From Solirubrobacterales bacterium (lineage in GTDB: Bacteria; Actinomycetota; Thermoleophilia; Solirubrobacterales; Solirubrobacteraceae), in assembly GCA_025963965.1 (NCBI GenBank), contig JAOPZS010000136.1, positions 1 through 64,000 of the forward strand: a DNA stretch of 64,000 nt. Reading direction: 5' to 3'. The notes below the pieces were generated by a model, which made no database searches, had not been told where the DNA came from, and saw only the letters and a program-made list of their open reading frames with translations. Positions 50,301 to 59,380 of this stretch are shown here, in pieces (position 1 is the stretch's first letter; every line of letters starts with the position of its first letter). Made by a program: the position numbers and the translations under genes.

Positions 50301-51838
50301 GCGATGTGACAATGGCTGAGCCGACGCCGCCGCAGGCCACGTCAGCGCCTGCTTCCGGCGGGCAGGGCGCCCGGCGGGAGGGCGGCGACCCGCGATGGGC
50401 GGCGCTGTACGTGCTCTGCGCCGGGGTGCTGATGATCGTCCTCGACGTCACCGTCGTGAACGTCGCGCTGCCGTCGATCCAGGAACAGCTGCACTTCTCC
50501 AACGCGTCTCTGGCGTGGGTCGTCAACGCCTACCTGATCTCCTTCGGGGGGCTGCTGCTGCTCGCCGGGCGCCTCGGCGACCTCGTCGGGCGCCGGCGCG
50601 TGTTCCTGGCCGGCATCGCCGTGTTCACGTTCGCCTCGCTGCTGTGCGGCCTGGCCGGCAGCCAGGCGCTGCTGGTGATCGCGCGGTTCCTGCAGGGCAT
50701 CGGTGGCGCGATGACCTCCGCCGTCGTGCTGGGGATGATCGTGACGATGTTCTCGGAGGCGCGCGAGCAGGCCAAGGCGATCGGCGTCTATGCGTTCGTC
50801 GCCTCGGCCGGCGGCTCGGTCGGGCTGTTGGCCGGCGGCGTGATCACGCAGTCGATCGACTGGCATTGGATCTTCTTCATCAACGTGCCGCTCGGCGCAG
50901 CCACGGCGTGGCTGGTGCGGCGGATGCTGCCCGACGACGAGGGCATCGGCCTGGCGGCCGGCGCCGACGTGCCCGGTGGGGTGCTGATCACCGCCGCGCT
51001 GATGGTCGGCGTGTACGCGATCGTCGGTCCGGCGGCCTCGCACGGCTGGGGCGACACGCGGACTCTCGGCTTCGGCGCCGTCAGCCTGGCGCTGCTGGGG
51101 GCGTTCGTCGCCCGCGAGGCGGCGGCGTCGAACCCGCTCGTGCCGCTGCGCATCTTCCGCCTCAAGCAGGTCGTGGCGGCGAACGTCGTGCAGATCCTGT
51201 CCGTGGCGGGGATGTTCGGGATGTTCTTCCTCGGCGCCCTGTACCTGCGGCGGGTGCTGCACTACGACGCGCTCCAGATCGGCCTGTCGTTCCTGCCGGC
51301 CACGCTCGTGATGGGGACGCTGTCGATCCGCTACTCGGAGCGGATCGTGACGCGCTTCGGCCCGCGGGTCGCGCTGCTGACGGGGATGCCGCTGATAATG
51401 CTCGCCCTCGCGCTGTTCGCGCGCGCCGGGGTCGGCGGTAGCTACCTCGCAGACGTGCTGCCCTCGATGGCGCTGCTCGGCATCGGCGCGGGCGTCGCGT
51501 TCCCGGCGCTGATGGCCGTCGCGATGTCCGGCGCCACGCCGCAGGACGCGGGGCTGGCCTCGGGGCTGGTCAACACCACCGCGCAGGTAGGCGGCGCACT
51601 CGGCCTCGCGGTGCTGGCGACGCTGTCGGCTTCACGCACCAGCACGCTCAGTCATCGCGGCGTCGCCTCGGCGGCGGCGCTGACGGGTGGGTACCACCTC
51701 GCCTTCTGGATCGCGGCGGGGCTGGTCGGATGCGCGATCGCCGTCGTCCTTGCGACGCTGCCCCGGTCCGTCGCAAGGGCAGCGGGCCACGCGGCCCCCG
51801 GCGCTGAAGAGGCGCCGGGCCAGAGCGCGACAGGCTGA
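50297..51838 (+). CDS. DHA2-type MFS multidrug transporter
   Basis: A 513-residue 14-helix drug:H+ antiporter of the EmrB/QacA type. Motif D1 LDVTVVNVALPSIQ, motif A GRLGDLVGRRRVFL and motif C region (ASAGGSVGLLAGGVITQ) are visible, with IDWHWIFFINVPLGAA. ATG overlaps the SRPBCC stop (ATGA). A strong hairpin follows the stop. Together with ArsR and the SRPBCC protein it forms a likely inducible efflux operon; the substrate is unknown. Confidence 0.93.
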   Translation: MSDVTMAEPTPPQATSAPASGGQGARREGGDPRWAALYVLCAGVLMIVLDVTVVNVALPSIQEQLHFSNASLAWVVNAYLISFGGLLLLAGRLGDLVGRRRVFLAGIAVFTFASLLCGLAGSQALLVIARFLQGIGGAMTSAVVLGMIVTMFSEAREQAKAIGVYAFVASAGGSVGLLAGGVITQSIDWHWIFFINVPLGAATAWLVRRMLPDDEGIGLAAGADVPGGVLITAALMVGVYAIVGPAASHGWGDTRTLGFGAVSLALLGAFVAREAAASNPLVPLRIFRLKQVVAANVVQILSVAGMFGMFFLGALYLRRVLHYDALQIGLSFLPATLVMGTLSIRYSERIVTRFGPRVALLTGMPLIMLALALFARAGVGGSYLADVLPSMALLGIGAGVAFPALMAVAMSGATPQDAGLASGLVNTTAQVGGALGLAVLATLSASRTSTLSHRGVASAAALTGGYHLAFWIAAGLVGCAIAVVLATLPRSVARAAGHAAPGAEEAPGQSATG

Positions 51839-51841
51839 GCG

Positions 51842-51882
51842 GGCCCGTCGCCGCGCCGGCGCCCGCCCCGGCGCGGCGGGCC
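51842..51882 (+). terminator. 15-bp GC-rich hairpin after the MFS gene
   Basis: GGCCCG plus CCGCGCCGG (51842-51859, 3-base bulge) pairs with CCGGCGCGG plus CGGGCC (51868-51882) around an 8-base loop, 4 bases after the stop. Confidence 0.65.
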
Positions 51883-51942
51883 TGGGCGTCCGGCGTGGCG
51901 CCCAGCACTCACGCCGCCCGGTCGGACTGCCGACACTTCAGG

Positions 51943-54015
51943 ATGCGCCTGCTCGGGCGAGTGCGAAGCGTGATCGGACGGCTCAGCCTGACCAGGCAGG
52001 TCGCGCTGCTGAGCCTGCTGCCCATGATCGCCCTCGGCCTGATCCTCGGGCGGGTGCTGCAGACCCAGCTCGTCGATCGCACGCTGTCCGACGCGACCCG
52101 CTCGGCGCGGATCATCGCCCGCGTCGGCGTCCAGCCGGAGCTCAACCCGCGCAACCTCGCCACGGGGCTGTCCAAGACGGAGATCGCGACTCTCGACCGG
52201 ATCGTGACCCAGCCCGCGGTCGGGCGGGAACTGGCCCGCATCAAGGTCTGGAACGCGCACGACACCGTCGTCTACTCCGAGAGCCACGCGCTGATCGGCC
52301 GCAGGCTCCAGCCGAGTGACGATCTCGAGGCGGCGCTGTCCGGGCACCCTCTCGGCGCGCAGCTGGTCGACCCGCGCAAGCACAGCGAGACGGCCAGCGA
52401 GGTCGGACTCGGCGAACTGATCGAGGTGTACGTGCCGTTGCGCTTCAAGGCGGGCGGGGCGCCGGCCGGGGTGTTCGAGATCTACCTCAGCTACCGCCCG
52501 GTCGCGGCGGCGGTCGCCGGCGACAAGCGGACGATCGCGCTGCTGCTGGCGATCGGTCTCGCCCTACTGTGGGCGGTGCTCTACCGGATCGTCGGCAGGG
52601 CCTCGCGACGGCTGCGCCGCCAGGCCGCGGAGAACTACGAGCTTGCGCGTCACGACGGCCTGACGGGACTTCCGAACCGCACGCTGTTCAACGAAGAGGT
52701 CGCCCGCGCCGTCGGCCGCGCGCAGCGCCGTGGCGAGGCCGTGGCGGTTCTGCTGATCGACCTGGAGCGCTTCAGCGCGATCAACAACACGCTCGGCGAC
52801 GCCAGCGGCGACGAGGTGCTGCGGGAGGTCGCTCGGCGGCTGCAGGGCGGCGCCGACGGGGCCCTGGTCGCACGCGTCGGCGGGGATGAGTACGCGCTGC
52901 TCTGCCCGAACGTGGGGACGACCGACGCGGCGCTCGCGCTGGCCGGCCGGGTGCTGGCGGGTCTCGAGACGCCGCTGCTGCTCGAGGGCGTCGCACTCGA
53001 CGTCGAGGCGAGCGTCGGCCTGGCGGTCCTCGGCGAGCACGCCGACGACCCTGCCGTGCTGGTGCAGCGCGCCGACCTGGCGCTTGCCCGTGCGCGCTCG
53101 CATGGCAGTCCGGTGGAGGTCTACTCACCGGGGCTCGAGCGCTCCGACGCGCCTCGCCTGAAGCTGCTCGGCCAGGTTCGCTCAGCGCTAGCCGCCGGTG
53201 AGTTCGTGCTCCACTACCAGCCCAAGGTGGACCTCCAGGACCGGCGTATCACCGGCGTCGAGGCACTGGTGCGCTGGCAGCATCCGGAGCTGGGACTGCT
53301 GGCGCCCGACCGCTTCATCGAGCTGATCGAGCAGACCTCGCTGATCGGGCCGCTGGCGCTCGACGTGATCGATCAGGCGCTGCGCCAGATCGCCGCCTGG
53401 CGGCGCCGCGGGATCGTGCTCGAGGTCGCCGTCAACCTGTCCGCGCGGAACCTGGCCGACCCGGACCTGCCCGACCGGATCGCGCGCTTGCTGCTGACCC
53501 ACGACGTCGCCGCCGAGCAGCTCGTCGTCGAGATCACCGAGAGCGCCGCGATGGCCGACCCGGACCGCGGTGTACGCCTGCTGGAGGCGCTGCGCCGGAT
53601 GGGCGTCGGCGTTGCGATCGATGACTTCGGCACGGGCAACGCCTCGTTCGAGTACATCTCCGAGCTGCCCGCCACGGAGTTGAAGATCGACCGCAGCTTC
53701 GTCACGGAGATCGCCACGCGAGCACGCGACCGGGCGATCGTGCGCTCGACGATCGACCTCGCCCGGAACCTCGGCCTGACGGTCGTCGCCGAGGGCATCG
53801 AGAGCGAGGAGACGCTCGAGTGCCTCGCCGCGGAGGGCTGCCAGATGGGGCAGGGCTTCCTGTTCGCGCGCCCACTTCCGGCTGAGGAGCTGACGCCGCT
53901 GCTGGCGGCCGCCTTCGGCCTGGGCGGCGCCGAGCTGCGCTCGGGCAGCGGCGCCGTGTTCGGGCCGGGCGAAGCACGCAGCGTCGCCGGGCGCGCCGCG
54001 GCGCCGGCCCGCTAG
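51943..54015 (+). CDS. GGDEF-EAL protein with extracytoplasmic sensor
   Basis: A 690-residue c-di-GMP protein. TM1 (about 20-38), an extracytoplasmic sCACHE-like segment (about 40-190), TM2 (about 195-215), a GGDEF domain with RVGGDEYALL and an EAL domain with VEALVRW, AVNLSARNL, EITESA, DDFGTGNASFEYI, LKIDRSF and AEGIESEE. Both domains look intact (GGDEY is an accepted variant), so it may be bifunctional. ATG 51943 is chosen; GTG 51895 is upstream in frame. Confidence 0.92.
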   Translation: MRLLGRVRSVIGRLSLTRQVALLSLLPMIALGLILGRVLQTQLVDRTLSDATRSARIIARVGVQPELNPRNLATGLSKTEIATLDRIVTQPAVGRELARIKVWNAHDTVVYSESHALIGRRLQPSDDLEAALSGHPLGAQLVDPRKHSETASEVGLGELIEVYVPLRFKAGGAPAGVFEIYLSYRPVAAAVAGDKRTIALLLAIGLALLWAVLYRIVGRASRRLRRQAAENYELARHDGLTGLPNRTLFNEEVARAVGRAQRRGEAVAVLLIDLERFSAINNTLGDASGDEVLREVARRLQGGADGALVARVGGDEYALLCPNVGTTDAALALAGRVLAGLETPLLLEGVALDVEASVGLAVLGEHADDPAVLVQRADLALARARSHGSPVEVYSPGLERSDAPRLKLLGQVRSALAAGEFVLHYQPKVDLQDRRITGVEALVRWQHPELGLLAPDRFIELIEQTSLIGPLALDVIDQALRQIAAWRRRGIVLEVAVNLSARNLADPDLPDRIARLLLTHDVAAEQLVVEITESAAMADPDRGVRLLEALRRMGVGVAIDDFGTGNASFEYISELPATELKIDRSFVTEIATRARDRAIVRSTIDLARNLGLTVVAEGIESEETLECLAAEGCQMGQGFLFARPLPAEELTPLLAAAFGLGGAELRSGSGAVFGPGEARSVAGRAAAPAR

Positions 54016-54042
54016 CCGCGAGCCTTCATCCGCGCCTGAGCG

Positions 54043-55011
54043 TCAGGCGGCGGCCGCGAGGCTCGGGCTCGCGACCGAGCCGCGTCGCGAGCCGGCGGGC
54101 TCGATCACGCGGTGGGAGCCGTCGTCGAGAACCAGCACCCCGCCCCAGCGCAGCCAGCGCGAGCCGTCGGCCGGCCCGCTGAGCACGGCCGCCTTGGCGT
54201 GGATCTCGGCCAGCACGGCGCTCGGCGCCAGCGCTGTCGCCTGGACGACTCCGGTGAATGCGGGTCTGCCGGTCGCGGGATCGAGCAGGTGGTGGGCCGG
54301 AAGCCCGTCGGCGCCGAGCCAGGCGCGCCTTCCGATGCCGCTCGTCGCGACGCCGGTGCCGGCCAGCTCGAAGGTGTGCAGCACGCTTTGGTCGAACGGG
54401 CTCTGCACCTCGATCGGCCGCGCCAGGCCGGCCGCGCCACCGATCGACAGGTCCCCCCCGCAGTCGACGGCGAAGGTGTCGTGATCGGCAAGCTCCTCGG
54501 CGAGAAGGTCGGCGAACAGTCCCTTCGCGAGGCCGCCACTGTCGAGTTGCAGGCCCGGGGGACGCGTGACCGATGCACTCCGCGTGTCCGCTTCGAGCGC
54601 CTGCCAGCGCCGCTGTGGCGATCCCGACGCGGTACGGCGCCGGGGGGCGAGCGCGAGCGTCAGCTCGAGCGGCAGCCGCGGCGGGAGCTCCTCGCGGTAG
54701 CCGGCCTGCCGAATCTCCTCGAGCAGCGTTGCGTCGACGAGGCCGCCGGTCAGGTCCGCCGCGTAGCGCGCCGTCGCCGCGAAGTAGGCCATCAGCGGGC
54801 TGACCGGGATCCATTCGCGCTGATCGGCGTTCAACCGGCTGAGCTCGCTGCCCGGCTCGAAGCGTGAGAACTGCCCGTGCCACTCGAGCAGCCTGAGCCT
54901 GGCGCGCGCGGCGGCCTCGGCGGCCGAGCGCGCCGGCCCGTCTCCGGCGACGATCACGCCGCAGGTCCCGCCGAAGCAGGTGAACCGCTCGATCCTCTCA
55001 ACGCCGCTCAT
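54043..55011 (-). CDS. apbE: FAD:protein FMN transferase ApbE
   Basis: A 322-residue ApbE, which attaches FMN to Thr/Ser of extracytoplasmic redox proteins. SGGLAKGLFADLLAEEL, FAVDCGGDLSIGG, ATSGIGRRAW and HHLLDPATGRPA match family blocks, and AEIHAKAAVLSGP covers the metal-binding helix region. No lipoprotein signal is evident, so the enzyme may act in the cytoplasm or be exported in another way. The start overlaps the Ser-rich gene (ATGA); it is the last gene of a three-gene operon. Confidence 0.9.
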   Translation of the reverse strand: MSGVERIERFTCFGGTCGVIVAGDGPARSAAEAAARARLRLLEWHGQFSRFEPGSELSRLNADQREWIPVSPLMAYFAATARYAADLTGGLVDATLLEEIRQAGYREELPPRLPLELTLALAPRRRTASGSPQRRWQALEADTRSASVTRPPGLQLDSGGLAKGLFADLLAEELADHDTFAVDCGGDLSIGGAAGLARPIEVQSPFDQSVLHTFELAGTGVATSGIGRRAWLGADGLPAHHLLDPATGRPAFTGVVQATALAPSAVLAEIHAKAAVLSGPADGSRWLRWGGVLVLDDGSHRVIEPAGSRRGSVASPSLAAAA

Positions 55012-55460
55012 GAGTGCGACGTCGTGACGGCGGACGGGCTCGATTCGGCTTCGGCGGAGGACGACGATTCGCTGCTCGAGCTCGATTCGCTCGAGCTTTC
55101 CGGCGCCGCTTCACTCGAGCTGCTTTCGGCGCCGGCGGCTTCGGCGGCGGCCTTTTCGGTGGCGCTGCGTTTGGCCGATTCGGCGGATTTGGAGCCGGCG
55201 GAGCTCACCGCGGCAGTCGAGCTCTTTTTCGCGGCACTGTCGAGCGCCGGGTCGTGCCCGGAGGCGAGCTGGACGTAGACGCCGAGAAAGGCAGCAGCGA
55301 ACAGCGCGGCCGTGCTGCCCGCGACGGCCCGTCGGATCCGGTGCGCCCGGCGGCGCATCGCCTCGCGGCGCCCGCGCGCCACCGCGCGTGCCTGCAACTG
55401 CTCGGGCGAGAGCCCTCGTGAGCCTTCGATGCCGGGGGGCCGCGGGTCTGGCGTTTGCAT
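55008..55460 (-). CDS. Membrane-anchored Ser/Glu/Ala-rich protein
   Basis: 150 residues, not recognised. A basic cytoplasmic N-terminus (1-44), one membrane helix (about 45-67, VAGSTAALFAAAFLGVYVQL) and an extracytoplasmic tail (68-150) made mostly of Ser, Ala and Glu, ending SAVTTSHS. It lies between the ferric-reductase-like gene (2-base gap) and apbE (4-base overlap), where other bacteria often have an FMN-binding protein. No FMN_bind domain or clear ApbE target motif is present. Confidence 0.7.
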   Translation of the reverse strand: MQTPDPRPPGIEGSRGLSPEQLQARAVARGRREAMRRRAHRIRRAVAGSTAALFAAAFLGVYVQLASGHDPALDSAAKKSSTAAVSSAGSKSAESAKRSATEKAAAEAAGAESSSSEAAPESSSESSSSSESSSSAEAESSPSAVTTSHS

Positions 55461-55462
55461 GT

Positions 55463-56062
55463 TCACTCCGTTCTGGCAATGGCCTGCCCACGGGGCGCGG
55501 CCGGTTTGCGGGATGACGTGAGCCAGCGCGCGGCGAGCAGCGCCAGGGCCGGCAGGACCACGACCGCGGTCATCGCAAGGAACCACGCCTGGCCCGCGTC
55601 GGTGCCCTCGCCGAGGCTGTGGACGATGCCCAGGACCCAGGCCAGCGCTGCGAACCTGTGCAGGCGACGCCAGCGCTGCACGCCGATTTTCGTGCGGGCG
55701 TAATAGGACAGCCCGAGCAGCGCGAGCGCCCAGAAGGCGATGATCCCGGTGCTCGTCCAGAACGTCTTGTAGGAGCTGGCGAGCGGCAGCGCGACGTCGG
55801 TGACGCTCAGCTTGAGATAGCCGTCGCCGATCAGCGAGAGGCCGTGCACGGCGAGCGCTGCAAGCGTCGCAAGCGACAGCGCCTCGTGCATCACGCGCAG
55901 ATCCGTTCCGCGCTCCCTGCGCAGCCGCCCGCTCATCAGCAGGCCGACACACACGCTGATGCTCGAGAGGATCAGCGCGACGATCCCGGCAGCCCGGCTG
56001 GTCAACCAGAACAGGTGGGTACCGGTGGCCGTGGCCGGGAGCGCGATCGACGAGAGGCTCAT
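55463..56062 (-). CDS. Ferric reductase-like transmembrane protein
   Basis: A 199-residue protein with five or six membrane helices. Paired histidines sit in two helices (MHEALSLATLAALAVHGLSL and RLHRFAALAWVLGIVHSLGEG), as expected for b-type haem ligands in the ferric reductase/MsrQ/YedZ group. There is no FAD/NAD-binding domain, so electrons must come from elsewhere. First gene of the operon with the Ser-rich protein and ApbE. Confidence 0.85.
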   Translation of the reverse strand: MSLSSIALPATATGTHLFWLTSRAAGIVALILSSISVCVGLLMSGRLRRERGTDLRVMHEALSLATLAALAVHGLSLIGDGYLKLSVTDVALPLASSYKTFWTSTGIIAFWALALLGLSYYARTKIGVQRWRRLHRFAALAWVLGIVHSLGEGTDAGQAWFLAMTAVVVLPALALLAARWLTSSRKPAAPRGQAIARTE

Positions 56063-56124
56063 GAGAGGATCAAAGCGCCGCTCCCTGGGAGCGGGCTGAG
56101 CGCCCGCTGAGCGGTGGCCGAGGG

Positions 56125-56955
56125 TCAGAGATGGACGCCGAGCCGGGTCAGGTAGGACCGGACCGTGGCGCTCGAGATCGCGAAGCCGACGCCGCTGGAG
56201 CCCGCGGTGCCGGTGACCGACGCGGTCGCGGAGGCGATCTGCGAGTTGATCCCGATCACAGCTCCGGAGGCGTCGATCAGCGGGCCGCCGGAGTTGCCCG
56301 GATTGAGCGACGCGTCCGTCTGGATCACGTCGGTGATCGAGGCTCCGTTCGGCGCAGTGATCTCGCGGTGCAGCGCCGAGACGATGCCGGTCGTGAGCGT
56401 CCAGTTGAGGCCGAACGGGTTGCCGATCGCGTACGCCGCATCGCCGACCTGCGCGCTCGAGGAGCTCGCGAGCGTGAGCGGTGAGAGCGTGAGGCCGGCT
56501 GGGTCGATGCGCAGCACGGCGAGGTCGAGCGAGGGATTCTCGCCGACGACTGTGGCCTTGCGGGTGCGCCCTTCTTCACCGTCGAGGGAGACGGTGATGC
56601 TCTGCGCGCCCTGCACGACGTGGTCGTTGGTCACGATCAGACCGGAGCGGCTGACCACGATGCCGCTGCCGGAGTCCACGCGCGCGCCCGGCGATTCCCC
56701 GCCGGGGGACGCCTGGCCTTCGCCGCCCGTGGCGCGGATCGCGACGACGCCGTGCGCGTCGCTGCGGTAGACGCGGGTGCCCGCGGTCGCTTCGGTCATC
56801 TGCGTCTGGGACGCGTAGGAGCGCCCACCGGAGGCGCCGGCGACGACCGTGCGGCGCGTCGTGCTGGCGAACGGATGCGCGATCAGCAGGACCAGTGCCG
56901 CGAGCGCGCCGCCGAGGACTCCGGCGAGGATTGAACGGGCCAGCGGGCGGGGCAT
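56125..56955 (-). CDS. HtrA/DegP-type trypsin-like serine protease without PDZ domain
   Basis: A 276-residue S1C protease. One N-terminal membrane helix, then the catalytic His in IVTNDHVV, Asp in SLDLAVLRI and Ser in NPGNSGGPLID. The protein ends about 25 residues after the protease domain, so the usual C-terminal PDZ domain is absent. It is the third gene after a response regulator and kinase, an order resembling mprA-mprB-pepD, which suggests envelope-stress control. ATG 56955 is preferred over ATG 56988. Confidence 0.9.
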   Translation of the reverse strand: MPRPLARSILAGVLGGALAALVLLIAHPFASTTRRTVVAGASGGRSYASQTQMTEATAGTRVYRSDAHGVVAIRATGGEGQASPGGESPGARVDSGSGIVVSRSGLIVTNDHVVQGAQSITVSLDGEEGRTRKATVVGENPSLDLAVLRIDPAGLTLSPLTLASSSSAQVGDAAYAIGNPFGLNWTLTTGIVSALHREITAPNGASITDVIQTDASLNPGNSGGPLIDASGAVIGINSQIASATASVTGTAGSSGVGFAISSATVRSYLTRLGVHL

Positions 56956-57035
56956 CTGCGACCTCCGATCGGATGACGGTGCAGTCACTGTTCCGAGCGC
57001 GGCTGAACGATCGCTAACACGCGACTAAGCGACGG

Positions 57036-58532
57036 CTAAGAACTCGCAGCGGGATGCGCCGGTGACGTGCGGTCGGGGACCCGCTCGGAAGCTGAGACGG
57101 GCAGCACGACGAGGAACTCGGCACCCCCTCCCGGGGTCTCACCGGCCGAGATCCGCCCGTGGTGCGCAGCCACGATCCCCTGGACGATCGCGAGGCCGAG
57201 CCCTGCGCCGGCCTTGCCGCGCTCGCGGCCTCCCTCGCGGCGCCAGAAGCGCTCGAACAGGTGCTCGCGCGCTCCCGCCGGGATGCCTGGCCCGTGGTCG
57301 CGGACGGCGATCCGGATCTCCTCCGGCCCCGTGGTCACGACGACCTCGACGGGGGTGCCGGCAGGCGTGTGCACGATCGCGTTGCCGAGCAGGTTCGCCA
57401 GGACCTGGCGAAGCTGCAGCGCGTCGCCGCGGACGACAGCCTCGGCAGGGGCATCCAGCTCGATCGTGCGCTCCGGCGCTCGAGCACGGGCGTCCTGCAC
57501 CGCGTCGCGCGCGAGCTCGCCGAGGTCGACCGGCGCGCGGTCGCGGTCGGGCTCCTCGTCCAGGCGCGCCAGCGTCAGGAGGTCCTCGACGAGCACGCCC
57601 ATCCGTGCCGACTCTTCCTCGATGCGGCGCATCGCCGTCGCGGTGCCGGCGCCGTCGCGCGTCGCGCCCATCCTGAACAGCTCCGCGTAGCCGCGAATCG
57701 AGGCCAGCGGCGTGCGAAGCTCGTGGGAGGCGTCGGCGAGGAACTGGCGCAGGCGCTCTTCGCTGGCCGTTCGTGCGGCGAATGCCTGCTCGAGGCGCTC
57801 GAGCATCGCGTTCAGCGCGAGACCGAGGCGCCCTACCTCGGTCTTTGAGGTCGCAGGGCTGACGCGCCGCGAGAGGTCGCCGGCGGCGATCTGCCCGGCC
57901 GTGACCTCGATGCGACTCAGCGGCCGCAGGCCGAGCCGCACAACGAAGAAGGCGGACAGCCCCAGCGCGAGCAGAACGCCGCCGATCACGAGTGCCTCGA
58001 CGAGCAGCAGGCGGTGCAGCGTCGAGTCGACCTCGCTCAGCGGGACCGCTGCGATCGTGATGCCGCTGTCGTCCAGGTCACGCTGTGCGTACACGCGGTA
58101 GTGCAGTCCGCTGGAGCCCTGGGATCCAACGGTCACGAGCTTGTTCAGCGGAACGTTGGCCGGGATGCTCGGCGGCGCAGGCACCGTTTCGCTGGCGCTG
58201 TATTTGATCTGCTTGTGGCCGATCACGCGACCGGAGGCTTCGCGGCGCTGCCCGTAGGTGCCCGGCGGGAGATTGACCTGAGGGGCGTGCCCGCCCGGGC
58301 CGCCGCGAGGACCGAAGCCGCCATGCTCCGGCGAGGGGCCGGCGCCGGCGGGTTTCAGGCCCGCGCTGTCGAGCTGCTGGGAGAGCGCGTCGATCGCGGC
58401 GCGCACCTGCTGGTCGGCGCGCGACTGCAGGAACGAGCTCTGCTCGGCATACGTGACGGCGCCCAGCGCGACCATGCCGAGCGCTGCGAGCAACAGCACG
58501 CTCGCCAGAACGCGCGCGCGCAGCGATGTCAT
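57036..58532 (-). CDS. Sensor histidine kinase
   Basis: A 498-residue kinase. TM1 (about 10-30), an extracytoplasmic sensor (31-178) with a Gly/Pro/His-rich segment, TM2 (about 180-203), HAMP, then HisKA with the phosphorylated His in FLADASHELRTPLASIRGYAE and HATPase with NLLGNAIVHTP (N box), DHGPGIP (G1), LFERFWRRE (F box) and GAGLGLAIV (G2). Its ATG directly follows the response-regulator stop codon. The signal is unknown. Confidence 0.94.
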   Translation of the reverse strand: MTSLRARVLASVLLLAALGMVALGAVTYAEQSSFLQSRADQQVRAAIDALSQQLDSAGLKPAGAGPSPEHGGFGPRGGPGGHAPQVNLPPGTYGQRREASGRVIGHKQIKYSASETVPAPPSIPANVPLNKLVTVGSQGSSGLHYRVYAQRDLDDSGITIAAVPLSEVDSTLHRLLLVEALVIGGVLLALGLSAFFVVRLGLRPLSRIEVTAGQIAAGDLSRRVSPATSKTEVGRLGLALNAMLERLEQAFAARTASEERLRQFLADASHELRTPLASIRGYAELFRMGATRDGAGTATAMRRIEEESARMGVLVEDLLTLARLDEEPDRDRAPVDLGELARDAVQDARARAPERTIELDAPAEAVVRGDALQLRQVLANLLGNAIVHTPAGTPVEVVVTTGPEEIRIAVRDHGPGIPAGAREHLFERFWRREGGRERGKAGAGLGLAIVQGIVAAHHGRISAGETPGGGAEFLVVLPVSASERVPDRTSPAHPAASS

Positions 58533-59261
58533 CTAGTCGCGCGGCGCCTGCAGGCCGTAGCCGACACCGCGCACGGTCCTGATCAGCGAGGGCCCATGCG
58601 CGTCGAGCTTCTTGCGCAGGTAGCTGACGTAGGTCTCGAGCACGCGGCCATCGCCACCGAAGTCGTAGTCCCAGACGTGATCGAGCAGCTGAGCACGCGT
58701 CATCACGCGGCGCGGGTTGAGCATCAGGTAGCGCAGCAGCCGGAACTCCGTGGCGGTGAGCTCGATCCGCTCGCCGCCGCGGATCACCTCGTGGGACTCC
58801 TCGTCGAGCTCGAGGTCTGCGAACGTGAGCCGCCCCGACTCGGCGGCTGCCTGCCCGGTGCGGCGTAGGATCGTGCGGATGCGGGCGACGAGCTCCTCGA
58901 GGCTGAACGGCTTGGTCATGTAGTCGTCGCCGCCACCGCTGAGGCCACGGACCTTGTCCTCGGTCGAGTCGCGCGCGGTGAGGAAGATGATCGGCACGCC
59001 GGCGCGCTGCGCGCCGAGCCGCCCGGCGACCTCGAAGCCTTCGATGTCAGGGAGCATCACGTCGAGCACCATCAGGTGCGGTTTGAAGCGGGTGACCGCT
59101 GCGATCGCCTCCCGGCCGGAGGCGGCCGTGTCGACCTCGAAGCCCTGGAAGCGCAGCGCCATGGCGACGACCTCGACGATGTTCGGCTCGTCGTCGACGA
59201 CGAGGATGCGACTGCCCTCCGTGCCGTCGCGCGTTCCCGCGCTCTGCTCGGGCTCGTTCAC
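58533..59261 (-). CDS. OmpR-family response regulator
   Basis: A 242-residue regulator. The receiver domain has VVDDEPN (acidic pair), the phospho-acceptor Asp in LMVLDVMLPD, Thr in FLTARDS and Lys in MTKPFS; the winged-helix domain has LTATEFRLLRYLMLNPRRVMTRAQLLDHVW and ETYVSYLRKKLD. GTG 59261 is chosen because AGGAGG lies 6 bases upstream; ATG 59291 would add ten residues and has no such signal. Confidence 0.94.
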   Translation of the reverse strand: MNEPEQSAGTRDGTEGSRILVVDDEPNIVEVVAMALRFQGFEVDTAASGREAIAAVTRFKPHLMVLDVMLPDIEGFEVAGRLGAQRAGVPIIFLTARDSTEDKVRGLSGGGDDYMTKPFSLEELVARIRTILRRTGQAAAESGRLTFADLELDEESHEVIRGGERIELTATEFRLLRYLMLNPRRVMTRAQLLDHVWDYDFGGDGRVLETYVSYLRKKLDAHGPSLIRTVRGVGYGLQAPRD

Positions 59262-59380
59262 CGTGCTCCTCCTGGCTAGTGCTGTGCTCATACCGGCAGC
59301 ATGGACTTCGACGATGAGCGAAGCCTGTGGGAAAGCTTAGAGTCTGCTGGGAGGCCGACATCCGAGCTGACGCCGGCGGA

